Positions 1-5,901 of a DNA stretch of 6,520 bases are shown piece by piece (within the stretch, counting starts at the first letter, position 1; every line of letters begins with the position of its first letter). The stretch is from Lachnospiraceae bacterium UBA3632 (GTDB lineage Bacteria > Bacillota > Clostridia > Lachnospirales > Lachnospiraceae), in contig DFKZ01000045.1 of NCBI GenBank assembly GCA_002373975.1, positions 1-6,520 of the forward strand, read 5' to 3'. The position numbers were made by a program, and so were the translations under genes. The notes under the pieces are model-generated. The model was not told the origin of the DNA. It did no database searches and saw nothing but the letters and a program-made list of their open reading frames with translations.

Positions 1-1121
1 TCCACAGCGTTATCCGCAGCTGCTCTGGTTTCGCTTTCAGGGCTTTTCTCTGCTTTATCTTCCGTGTCCTCATGTGGATCAGACTTATTCATCATCCCTT
101 TGAGCTCTTCTACGGAATCTGCTTTTGATATGTCATTCACATGACCCTGAGAAGGCTCGGATTGTGTGGTCCTCACATTTTGAGGCTCTTTTGGGGACTC
201 CTTTTTTGTCTCTTTTGGGGACTCCTTTTTTATATGGTCAACCACCTTTGAAGGCTTCTTTTCCGGCTTCGCTTCCTGTTGCACCGGTGCAACTTCGGTT
301 TTTTCCGGATATGGCTCTCCGTAAACCTGCTGCCATGCCGCTTTTGCATCGCTCTCTATCGGACAATTTGTATTCATAAGGCTTTCAAAGGCATTGTTCG
401 CGTCTTTCCAGAAATGAGTCTCTTTCGCCAGCGTGCGCATATTCGTGATCGTTACATCCTTGTCCGTGCAAACCATCAAGAGCGCACCCACTCCTTTTAT
501 CCTGACCTTATGTGTTGACTCTCCCCCGGGAGCAAGGACGCTGAACAGGTCCTTGTCTCCGCAAAGATCCTCTGACTCAAACATCTGAACAAAAACTTCC
601 GGATCATCATGCCCTATCTGATAGATCACGGCCGAAAGTATATCAATCTCCGCAAGACGAGCTGCTTTATTACCTTCAACAGCCTTTGCCTCTGTCTTCT
701 CCATGTAGTCATCAATCGGTGTGACCTTTTTCTCTTCGTCGTAGGTTTCCTTGATGGATTCTATCTCACTTACCGTGTAATCCGGTGAGAGATCCTCGTT
801 GATCTCGTCTGGAAGCGTGAGCATCAGACCAAGCTTGCGGACTCCAAAGTCCGCATAGCCGGTCATTAACTTTTCTGAATTACCGCCAACGGAAAAACGA
901 TCGTTGATCCTGATAAACCTTGATACCTGTGTCTTGTCGAGGTCAAACTCTCCCCGTGCAAAATCCTCAAGATCCTTGTAACCGCTGGTCTTTAAGATGT
1001 CTGTGTCCCTTGCCACCTTTAAAAGATAGCCTATTTTTACGAAACTCTCGGCGGTCTTGGTGAGCTCTCCTTTGAGCTCGTCCCTAAATTCTGTATATGT
1101 TCCCTGGTATATAAGCTCCAT
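1..1121 (-). CDS. Helix-turn-helix-like mobile-element protein with charged tail (3' end cut)
   Basis: Open from an ATG at 1121 to the window edge, giving 373 codons and no stop, so the C-terminus is missing. The start is set by an AGGAGG four bases upstream, overlapping the stop of the PcfJ-like gene. Residues 1-75 look alpha-helical; the segment around 47-75 (GYKDLEDFARGEFDL, then DKTQVSRFIRIND) reads like a helix-turn-helix. This N-terminus resembles a family common in Clostridia prophages and conjugative elements, usually annotated as hypothetical. Residues 80-270 contain mixed helix and strand. From about 270 the chain becomes a low-complexity, Lys/Glu/Pro/Ser-rich, probably disordered tail with a tandem eight-residue repeat. 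It is the last visible gene of the operon. A role in DNA binding, replication or partition is inference only; no ParB or primase catalytic motif is visible. Confidence 0.8.
   Translation of the reverse strand, partial: MELIYQGTYTEFRDELKGELTKTAESFVKIGYLLKVARDTDILKTSGYKDLEDFARGEFDLDKTQVSRFIRINDRFSVGGNSEKLMTGYADFGVRKLGLMLTLPDEINEDLSPDYTVSEIESIKETYDEEKKVTPIDDYMEKTEAKAVEGNKAARLAEIDILSAVIYQIGHDDPEVFVQMFESEDLCGDKDLFSVLAPGGESTHKVRIKGVGALLMVCTDKDVTITNMRTLAKETHFWKDANNAFESLMNTNCPIESDAKAAWQQVYGEPYPEKTEVAPVQQEAKPEKKPSKVVDHIKKESPKETKKESPKEPQNVRTTQSEPSQGHVNDISKADSVEELKGMMNKSDPHEDTEDKAEKSPESETRAAADNAV
186..231. repeat. 24-nt tandem repeat (two copies) inside the 3' part of the first gene
   Basis: CTCTTTTGGGGACTCC followed by six T occurs at 186-207 and again, identically, at 210-231, a period of 24 bases. 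On the minus strand it encodes two copies of an eight-residue unit, KKESPKET and KKESPKEP. The reading frame is kept, so copy number could vary without breaking the gene. It lies in the disordered-looking tail. Confidence 0.9.
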
Positions 1122-1129
1122 ATTTCCTC

Positions 1130-2818
1130 CTATATTGCGACCGCTTCCAATGCGGCGGCAATCTTTACTTTTGCTTCCTTGGCCAGTGCCTTAAGATCTA
1201 ACTGGTTGCAGTAATCCCTTAGGAATCTGTTTATCTTCTTTTCGTCCGGCTTGGTATCGTGTGTTCCGTACCACTGCCTTATCTTTCCCGTCGGCTCGAC
1301 CTCTACGGTTATATACGGGACTGCCGGAGTCTTTTTATGTCTTAAAAAGCAGATTATGGTCTTTCTTTCTCCATGGCTTTTAAGATACCGGTCTCCGCCG
1401 ACGCAGTGATGAAGCGTTCTTCCCTCGTTCACTATCTCCGTAGCGTTCTTTGCAGGGCGGATCAGAAGACCTTTCTCCTCAAAGCTATACACGACTGCTG
1501 CCTCCTTGAATCTCTCGCGGATCTTTTTGTACTTTGATTCTACTTCCTTTCTTCGCTTTTCAGCTGCTCGCTCGTTCTGCTCGATAACAAGCTTGTCATG
1601 TTCTCGCTGCAGATTCCTTGGATATGTATAGATAGTGTTCGTCATATCATAGCCTAAGTCTTCACGCATATGCAGATAGTCGCGGTATGTTATGGCAGTG
1701 CTTCTCATGTTTCCTTTTTTCCCGGTATACTTAAGTAGTCTGTTTGAGAGCTGCTTCGGACTCATAAATCTTAGGAAATACTCAAACTCCGCTACATTTA
1801 AGCCTGCTGCCCCGAGAACGTCACAGATTTCGTCGTCCAGCTTAAGTCCATTCCTTCTTTCTTCTTTACAGATCTCGAACATCCTTGTTCCGGGATTATG
1901 AGCGCACATCCACTTGAAACGCTCTTTAGTGACCTTTAAATAATCCCACGGGTTCTTTGCTTTCGGATTGTAATGGAGTGCGCTCCCTGCAAGCTTCTCT
2001 ATTGCCAAGTTTTCAAGTCCGCACTTTAAAAGGATCTCAAGCTTTCTGTCCTTTGCATAGCTCAAAAGATAATCCCACACCGTAATGACAGTTTGTCCGC
2101 CGTAGGTATATCTCGGTACCGGTATTGATATTTCCGCCTCAGGATCCTTTCCGAACAGTTTTTCCATGCAGCAATACTGGGCGGCAGTCCCCTGCATTTC
2201 CTCGTATATCCCCGGATATAAATACATGTAAAACTTTTTATAATTGTCACCTGGTATGGTGTTCCAACAGCGGTTTTCTTCCTCCTCTACATAGCAGATA
2301 CCATAACCCGACGCGGTCCTGTGGATACATTCCCAATTCGGTGTACTGAACTGTGTCATATAGCCTTCTTTTGTTATAAAAAGCCTTCGGTATTCGATAA
2401 GTCTCAGCTCCATGGGCTCTTCTTCCATATCCCTGATATTTAAAGGATTTCGTTCAATCAGGATCACCTTGAAGCCTCTTAAGATAAATCCATCTTCTCC
2501 AAATTTCTGGCCAAGAAATATATAAGCCTCCCTAACATCCGGTCTTGTTACCCTTAGGGCATGGGCGTATATTCCACGCAGGCCGCAGCCCATACATACC
2601 CCTATTTCTCCGGATTTTGGAAATATCTGTGTTCTACTGTTATATCTTGTGGATTCTCTGCATACAGGACATGTCACCGTCTGATTTACGCCTCGGCCGT
2701 GATAATAAAGGGTGTGTTCTCCGTCGAAGAGATCAAGGGCATATTCCCGAAAGTCGGCCGGAAGATCGGGGATCTTCTTGTATGCTTCTTTCCAGTCCCA
2801 GTCAGTTAGCTTTCCCAT
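1130..2818 (-). CDS. PcfJ-like protein with N-terminal Cys4 zinc-finger-like motif
   Basis: 562 residues from an ATG at 2818. I prefer this start to the ATG at 2824 because GGAGG (2825-2829) is six bases upstream of it but directly abuts the earlier ATG. N-terminal CPVC (Cys50, Cys53) and CMGC (Cys75, Cys78) form a likely zinc-binding pair, as in primase-type or ribbon fingers. The C-terminus holds the PcfJ signature: GRTLHHCVGG at 466-475, HGERKTIICFLR near 482-493, then ITVEVEPTGKIRQWYG at 503-518. A highly charged helix, possibly coiled coil, precedes it (about 403-440). PcfJ was named from the Enterococcus pCF10 conjugation region; its biochemical function is not established to my knowledge. 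The gene follows the PcfK/AcrIIA9-like gene by two bases, a pairing often seen in mobile elements. Family assignment is firm, role unknown. Confidence 0.85.
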   Translation of the reverse strand: MGKLTDWDWKEAYKKIPDLPADFREYALDLFDGEHTLYYHGRGVNQTVTCPVCRESTRYNSRTQIFPKSGEIGVCMGCGLRGIYAHALRVTRPDVREAYIFLGQKFGEDGFILRGFKVILIERNPLNIRDMEEEPMELRLIEYRRLFITKEGYMTQFSTPNWECIHRTASGYGICYVEEEENRCWNTIPGDNYKKFYMYLYPGIYEEMQGTAAQYCCMEKLFGKDPEAEISIPVPRYTYGGQTVITVWDYLLSYAKDRKLEILLKCGLENLAIEKLAGSALHYNPKAKNPWDYLKVTKERFKWMCAHNPGTRMFEICKEERRNGLKLDDEICDVLGAAGLNVAEFEYFLRFMSPKQLSNRLLKYTGKKGNMRSTAITYRDYLHMREDLGYDMTNTIYTYPRNLQREHDKLVIEQNERAAEKRRKEVESKYKKIRERFKEAAVVYSFEEKGLLIRPAKNATEIVNEGRTLHHCVGGDRYLKSHGERKTIICFLRHKKTPAVPYITVEVEPTGKIRQWYGTHDTKPDEKKINRFLRDYCNQLDLKALAKEAKVKIAAALEAVAI

Positions 2819-2820
2819 CT

Positions 2821-3318
2821 TCATCCTCCGTAATAATCACTTATGATCTTGTGCATCGTTGCGACTCCGGGGATGCCAAACTCCACCCTCGCTCCGCTTA
2901 CGCCTGCTGCCTTTACGATCTTATCGGGTACCTTAAACTTTATCTCCCAAGACTTCTTAAGGATCGCTCCCAAGGCTCCGGCAAGGCTCTTGTCCTTCTT
3001 CCTTACCTGGACAGCAAAGCTGTACTTTCCCTCCGTATCTTTTGTGACACACGCCGCACGGATCCAGTCCACCCAGTCTCCCATAAGTTCCTTGCAGCCC
3101 AGTTCCTTTGCTTCAATATCGAGCTTTCCTATGGCTGCCTGCAGCACATTACAGAGCTCCGGACTGTCTCCGGCGATAAAATCCTCGCAATCGTCCGGAT
3201 CGATCCCGTTTTCAGCTGCAAGCTTTCTTATGCTGTCAAAATCCTTTTCTTTCTTCAGATTGTCTGCCAGCAGATTTATTTCTGCTGATGAGTTCATTTC
3301 TCCGAATTGTTCAAACAT
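2821..3318 (-). CDS. PcfK-like / AcrIIA9-family protein (candidate Cas9 inhibitor)
   Basis: 165 residues; ATG at 3318 with AAGGAGG six bases upstream. The N-terminal half (about 12-75) is helical and acidic, with LAAENGIDPDDCEDFIAGD at 33-51. The C-terminal half has the pattern I associate with the PcfK/AcrIIA9 group: MGDWVDWIRAAC at 79-90, KSLAGALGAILKKSW at 110-124, and a final KIISDYYGG. AcrIIA9 was found by functional metagenomics as an inhibitor of type II-A Cas9, and its relatives are widespread next to PcfJ genes. The immediate PcfJ-like neighbour supports the call. Whether this member blocks any Cas9 is unknown; the family may have an original conjugation or replication role. It overlaps the preceding small gene by 25 bases, indicating translational coupling. 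The family call is from remembered sequence pattern, not from a search. Confidence 0.65.
   Translation of the reverse strand: MFEQFGEMNSSAEINLLADNLKKEKDFDSIRKLAAENGIDPDDCEDFIAGDSPELCNVLQAAIGKLDIEAKELGCKELMGDWVDWIRAACVTKDTEGKYSFAVQVRKKDKSLAGALGAILKKSWEIKFKVPDKIVKAAGVSGARVEFGIPGVATMHKIISDYYGG
2825..2829 (-). promoter_or_regulatory. Ribosome binding site that decides the PcfJ-like start
   Basis: The minus strand reads GGAGG-ATGAAG-ATG. The first ATG (2824) touches the Shine-Dalgarno sequence and overlaps the upstream stop (ATGA); the second (2818) has a six-base spacing, so it is the likelier initiation codon. Confidence 0.65.
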
Positions 3319-3572
3319 AAACTTTCCTCCTTGTTTTGCATTTTTCTTATGTATCCGTTTAATTCCTGTGCGGCCCTTTCGAATGCCTCCTGATACTCAA
3401 TCTCTTCTACATGCAGGATTTCCATAGCGCATGTATCTCCGTTATGAATTGCCATGTCTTTTACAAATATTTCGATCCTCCATCTTGAGACTCCTGAATG
3501 GACGTGCATAATAACAAGACTTAACGGTAGTTCCTCAGATAATGATGCAAATGCATTCATAAATTCGTTCAT
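3294..3572 (-). CDS. Small protein of unknown function
   Basis: 92 residues from an ATG at 3572, with GGAGGG eight bases upstream. I do not recognise a family. It appears soluble: two likely beta strands (LSLVIMHVHSG at about 17-27 and RWRIEIFVKD at about 30-39), a short strand near 48-55, then a long amphipathic helix from about 58 to 82 and a polar tail. That beta-beta-beta-alpha order could be a small alpha/beta domain. It sits between the DUF6273 gene (50 bases upstream, with a hairpin in the gap) and the PcfK/AcrIIA9-like gene, which it overlaps by 25 bases, so it is probably a true operon member. The good ribosome binding site and the overlap are the main support for it being real. Confidence 0.7.
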   Translation of the reverse strand: MNEFMNAFASLSEELPLSLVIMHVHSGVSRWRIEIFVKDMAIHNGDTCAMEILHVEEIEYQEAFERAAQELNGYIRKMQNKEESLCLNNSEK

Positions 3573-3590
3573 TTACCATTCCCTCCACAT

Positions 3591-3609
3591 CCGGCCCTGT
3601 ACGGGCCGG
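3591..3609. repeat. Perfect 7-bp GC hairpin just downstream of the DUF6273 gene
   Basis: CCGGCCC (3591-3597), a five-base loop, GGGCCGG (3603-3609). It lies 13 bases after the DUF6273 stop and before the ribosome binding site of the next gene. On the minus (operon) strand no T-run follows, so it is not a terminator for the operon. On the plus strand a six-T run (3615-3620) follows five bases later, so weak termination of antisense transcription is possible. Other readings are an mRNA-stabilising hairpin or the cruciform that often follows the variable repeat of a diversity-generating retroelement target. Confidence 0.8.
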
Positions 3610-3622
3610 GATTGTTTTTTGA

Positions 3623-4252
3623 TTATTTCATGATTGTGAAGCAGAGCGGCACGCGGAACTCGTTGGAAGCGTTGCCGCCGTTGGCACCGCCGAGGCTGCT
3701 GACAAGGCAGGCACTGGTCGAGTAGCCACTCGCAACGGACAACAGCCACCAGTTGGCCCGGCAATACTCTTCCTCTCCGGCTATGCATTTAACCCTGTTT
3801 GCAGGATCCTTGAGTAACGAAAACTGCTGCCCTTCGGCTTCTTCATTCCAATATGCCTCTCCAAATACTTCGTACTCCGTAGGGAGCCAGAGCTTAAGCT
3901 TGTATCTTTCTTCTTCTCCGTCTATGATTTGGATCACTTCCCTTTCGGAAATCACATCTCTCATAGAATCAGGGAGAAGATCCCAGAGCTTTTCTTCAAG
4001 AAATCTTCTTAAATCTGAATCCTTAAATCCGCCCTTTGTTCGTACGTTCATATTCCAAGCTACCCGTGCAGGGAATACTTCCTTGCTGACAAAATGAACC
4101 TCCGTTTCCGTGATCTCTGCCACCTGGTACGTCATGGGGATATCTCTTATCATGTCATGTATTTCATCCCCTACCTTGAGAATGTCAAAATGAACCATGT
4201 CTTTCACTCTTCCCCAGCTTGTGTCTTCTGCGACTTTTCTTGTTAATAGCAT
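3623..4252 (-). CDS. DUF6273 protein with C-type-lectin-like C-terminus
   Basis: 209 residues; ATG at 4252 with AGGAGG eight bases upstream, overlapping the stop of the HNH-like gene. The N-terminal part includes LKVGDEIHDMIRD at 25-37. The middle has the family's core: KLWLPTEYEVFG at 120-131, FSLLKDPANRVK at 144-155. The C-terminus follows the pattern W-W-L-x-S (168-172), ACLVSSLGGANGG (181-193), ASNEFRVPLCF (195-205), close to the WWLRS ... GVRP ending usual in DUF6273 proteins. Known members are abundant in Clostridia phages and mobile elements. The fold resembles formylglycine-generating-enzyme/C-type-lectin domains, which serve as variable binding proteins in diversity-generating retroelements. 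No signal peptide or membrane segment is visible. The last 138 coding bases differ sharply in composition from the rest. It is odd to find it inside a replication operon; its ligand is unknown. Confidence 0.8.
   Translation of the reverse strand: MLLTRKVAEDTSWGRVKDMVHFDILKVGDEIHDMIRDIPMTYQVAEITETEVHFVSKEVFPARVAWNMNVRTKGGFKDSDLRRFLEEKLWDLLPDSMRDVISEREVIQIIDGEEERYKLKLWLPTEYEVFGEAYWNEEAEGQQFSLLKDPANRVKCIAGEEEYCRANWWLLSVASGYSTSACLVSSLGGANGGNASNEFRVPLCFTIMK
3626..3763 (-). other. GC-rich 3' segment of the DUF6273 gene, candidate DGR variable region
   Basis: The last 46 sense codons contain 86 G or C in 138 bases (62 percent), and 38 of 46 third positions are G or C, whereas the start of the same gene uses many A/T-ending codons (CTA TTA ACA AGA AAA). 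Codons of the NNC type dominate (AAC, GGC, TAC, GCC, AGC), as expected when AAC-rich template sites are adenine-mutagenised. No template repeat or reverse transcriptase is present in the window, so this is a hypothesis. Confidence 0.4.
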
Positions 4253-4264
4253 TGGCTTATCCTC

Positions 4265-4597
4265 CTATAAATAATTTTTCTTAAATTCCTGCATCCACAT
4301 TTCATGTGAATACTTCTTTTCAAATGCCCTTTGTGCGACCTGCTGAAGGTGTTTGTCTACTTCACTGTTCGCATGAGGAGCTTCCGGACCATATTCATGG
4401 TGTTTTTCTACGCACACATATCCCCATAATCCGAAATGCTCGGCTTTCTTTTTGTAAGATCCGTGCATAAAGTGATGCCTGTGCAATCCCGTATGTCGGA
4501 GCTCACCGTAGTATCCGATCCGATCAGCCTCTTCCCTGCACAAATAACATTCGCGGCTTAAAGGATCGGTATGCTTCTGAATAATGCTCTTAGCCAC
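4265..4597 (-). CDS. HNH-like Cys/His protein of phage/mobile-element type
   Basis: 110 residues from a GTG at 4597. A longer reading from a TTG at 4618 is possible, but only the GTG has a good ribosome binding site (GGGAG, seven bases upstream), and the resulting start MAKSI is the one I recall for the family. Likely metal ligands are Cys17 and Cys20 (CYLC), His41/His42 in LHRHHFMHG, Cys62 in YVCVEKHH with His66/67, and His75. Order and spacing match the small HNH-like proteins found in Clostridia phages (CxxC, HHI-x-G, C-x-x-x-H, then a helical tail ending in F-x-x-NYL). They may be nucleases or structural zinc proteins; catalytic activity is unproven. It overlaps the RNase H-like gene by eight bases and precedes the DUF6273 gene by twelve, within the Rep operon. 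Confidence 0.7.
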   Translation of the reverse strand: MAKSIIQKHTDPLSRECYLCREEADRIGYYGELRHTGLHRHHFMHGSYKKKAEHFGLWGYVCVEKHHEYGPEAPHANSEVDKHLQQVAQRAFEKKYSHEMWMQEFKKNYL

Positions 4598-5039
4598 CTT
4601 TTTTCTCCCAATCTTCAAATTCTTTTACGACTGCTGCCTGCATGATCTTCTGATAATCGTGTTGTCCGCTCTCTATGGTGTATGTATGCGGATCCATCTT
4701 CCCGATAAGTAGTTCCCACAGATCAACATCTTTCACTGTCTTTCCTTTTGAGGTCTTCCAGCCTCTTTCTTTCCATTGGGTATGCCATCGATTGCTTAGA
4801 ACATTCAGAAGCTTTTCACACTGAGTCGTTATTTCTATATTGCAGGGCTTCTTTAAGACGGTGAGGGCATTTATCAGAGCCATAAGGCACCCTGCAGCTT
4901 CGGTTTGGTCCCGAGCATGGATGAATCCCTGGCGTGTCTCCGGAATATCTCCCCTCATGTACTCGATCAGCCACATGGCCACACCGTCTTTCTTCGCCCT
5001 TCCGTGCCATGTACTTTCAATAAGGATCCTCACATTCAT
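4590..5039 (-). CDS. RNase H-fold protein, catalytic residues apparently lost
   Basis: 149 residues; ATG at 5039 overlaps the rep stop (ATGA), with GGGAGG nine bases upstream. Alignment by eye to E. coli RNase HI is good in the middle: LMALINALTVLK (52-63) against the E48 helix, IEITTQC (68-74) against the D70 strand, then W85, W89, RGWKTSKGK (92-100) and VDLWELL (105-111), which match the basic handle region W..W..RGWKT...VKNVDLW almost residue for residue. However, the four metal-binding carboxylates are not kept: D10 falls at Glu8, E48 at Cys51, D70 at Gln73, and the D134 region (GQHDYQKIM) has no clear equivalent. It therefore probably binds an RNA:DNA or DNA duplex without cutting it, or is a divergent enzyme. 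Being directly coupled to rep suggests a replication-accessory role. Confidence 0.75.
   Translation of the reverse strand: MNVRILIESTWHGRAKKDGVAMWLIEYMRGDIPETRQGFIHARDQTEAAGCLMALINALTVLKKPCNIEITTQCEKLLNVLSNRWHTQWKERGWKTSKGKTVKDVDLWELLIGKMDPHTYTIESGQHDYQKIMQAAVVKEFEDWEKKGG
4605..4609 (-). promoter_or_regulatory. Ribosome binding site favouring a GTG start for the HNH-like gene
   Basis: The minus strand reads GGGAG, seven bases, then GTG at 4597. The upstream in-frame TTG (4618) has only an A-rich, poor Shine-Dalgarno candidate. The site lies within the last codons of the RNase H-like gene, so translation is likely coupled. Confidence 0.6.
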
Positions 5040-5782
5040 CCTGAATCACCTCCCGGATCTATCTTCTGCATGGAGTAATGCTGATAAGGATACATTGTCA
5101 CCGGATTGATCCCGTTATATACGGAGTCTTTGAGAATGTAGTATCCTTTTTTCGGTTTTGGGCTTTCCGGCCATATTCTGCCCCTGAGTTTTTTTCTTTT
5201 GGGTTTAGGTATGATCAGATTCCTCGATCTTGAATATGTGGCCTTGCCTCTCTCCTGCTCCTCCTTCGTCTCGATCTTCACGATATACTGTGCAAGGTTT
5301 TCAAAATTCCCATCCTCATACAGATCGATGAAGGTTTTGAACCCCGGCCATAACTTTTTAACCAAATTGGTGGTGTTGAGTTCCGGAGTATTTATATCCT
5401 GGATAACCAGATGGTGGTGCAGGATCTGTTTCTTTTTCCCCCTCTCCGTTACGGCTATGTACTTCAGCTGATAACCTTTTTTCTTATATTCCTTCCTCAG
5501 ACGGTCCAAAAATGATTTAAGGATCCTCTGAGCCTCTTCATAACTTTCCGGTCGATCATCGGGTTTATACTTCAGGATCAGATGCCAGTCTCCTTCTTTG
5601 AAGTTTGCCAGCATCAATCTCTGGATTTTCTTCTCCCGGTTCGTCCGGTTCTGTCTCTCCATATCCTCGGGAGTCCTTTTTCTTTTGGGTTCTCTCTTTT
5701 TTCCGGGCGCTCCATAGTTACCCGGAAAGTAATGTTCAACCTGAATTACCTTTCCGAGGTCATATTCATTTCTTATATACAT
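5036..5782 (-). CDS. HUH rolling-circle-type replication initiator (Rep)
   Basis: 248 residues. Motifs in order: motif I-like strand WHLILKYKP (66-74); VTE near 111-113; HUH motif LHHHLVI (121-127) with His122 and His124 as likely metal ligands; and YxxK motif LAQYIVK (163-169) with Tyr166 as the probable nicking tyrosine and Lys169. A conserved-looking YSRSRNL (183-189) follows, then a basic C-terminal stretch. HUH Reps nick one DNA strand and stay covalently joined to its 5' end, starting rolling-circle replication of plasmids, phages or integrative elements. The ATG at 5782 is the first in frame (a stop lies two codons upstream) and the N-terminus MYIRNEYDLGKVIQVEHY matches the family. Its ribosome binding site is poor: AGGGG is 15 bases upstream, suggesting low translation. 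A relaxase role is less likely given the single YxxK Tyr and small size. It leads an eight-gene operon. Confidence 0.8.
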   Translation of the reverse strand: MYIRNEYDLGKVIQVEHYFPGNYGAPGKKREPKRKRTPEDMERQNRTNREKKIQRLMLANFKEGDWHLILKYKPDDRPESYEEAQRILKSFLDRLRKEYKKKGYQLKYIAVTERGKKKQILHHHLVIQDINTPELNTTNLVKKLWPGFKTFIDLYEDGNFENLAQYIVKIETKEEQERGKATYSRSRNLIIPKPKRKKLRGRIWPESPKPKKGYYILKDSVYNGINPVTMYPYQHYSMQKIDPGGDSG

Positions 5783-5827
5783 TTTTCAGTACACCATCCC
5801 CTAAGTTTAATATCCTAATGAGCCGTT

Positions 5828-5869
5828 AAAAAATGCGCGAAACCCTTGATTTTTCTTGACTTTTGCGCG
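5828..5869 (-). terminator. Attenuator-like hairpin with six-U tract in the rep leader
   Basis: On the minus strand CGCGCAAAA (5869-5861) can pair with GTTTCGCGCA (5843-5834): a GCGC core of four pairs and three A-U pairs around one mismatch, followed at once by six T (5833-5828). It lies about 45 bases before the rep ATG, so it would stop transcription before rep. The stem is short and the loop long, so strength is uncertain. Confidence 0.4.
5845..5864. repeat. 10-bp tandem repeat CTTGA(T/C)TTTT, with a third copy at 5948
   Basis: CTTGATTTTT (5845-5854) is followed directly by CTTGACTTTT (5855-5864); CTTGATTTTT recurs at 5948-5957, and its complement AAATCAAG lies at 5923-5930. The second copy contains the -35 box of the plus-strand promoter. 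They may be Rep-binding iterons or alternative pairing partners within the leader RNA. Confidence 0.6.
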
Positions 5870-5884
5870 TGGAAATGGTATACT
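5856..5884 (+). promoter_or_regulatory. Strong sigma-70 promoter pointing away from rep
   Basis: TTGACT (5856-5861), a 17-base spacer, TATACT (5879-5884): each box matches consensus at five of six positions at the optimal spacing. Start of transcription is expected near 5891. No plus-strand gene follows; an intrinsic terminator lies about 32-67 bases downstream. It is the best promoter in the gap; no comparable minus-strand promoter is evident there. Confidence 0.75.
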
Positions 5885-5887
5885 TTA

Positions 5888-5901
5888 TATGTTCAAACAT
5901 A
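5888..5901. promoter_or_regulatory. Palindrome at the start point of the plus-strand promoter
   Basis: TATGTT (5888-5893), two bases, AACATA (5896-5901) form a six-base inverted repeat straddling the expected transcription start. It could be an operator for a small repressor. Being AT-rich and short, it could also be chance. Confidence 0.35.

Noticed and set aside
2545..3288. Plus-strand open frame of 247 codons
   Set aside because: It is antisense to the PcfJ-like and PcfK/AcrIIA9-like genes, which have clear family motifs and ribosome binding sites. Its translation is low-complexity and rich in Cys, Leu and Ser, with no recognisable domain.
2843..3427. Plus-strand open frame of 194 codons
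   Set aside because: Shadow of the PcfK/AcrIIA9-like gene; the Ser/Phe/Pro-rich product is typical of an antisense frame of a Lys/Glu/Ala-rich protein.
3591..3620. Intrinsic terminator on the plus strand
   Set aside because: The six-T run begins five bases after the stem and there is no plus-strand gene to terminate, so I list it only as a hairpin.
3573..3788. Minus-strand open frame of 71 codons overlapping the end of the DUF6273 gene
   Set aside because: It is a frame-shifted reading of the GC-rich 3' segment, Arg/Gln-rich, with no separate ribosome binding site evident.
3753..4097. Plus-strand open frame of 114 codons
   Set aside because: Antisense shadow of the DUF6273 gene; no family resemblance.
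5582..5829. Plus-strand open frames opposite the start of rep
   Set aside because: Phe/Ser/Leu-rich antisense shadows of the Lys/Arg-rich Rep N-terminus.
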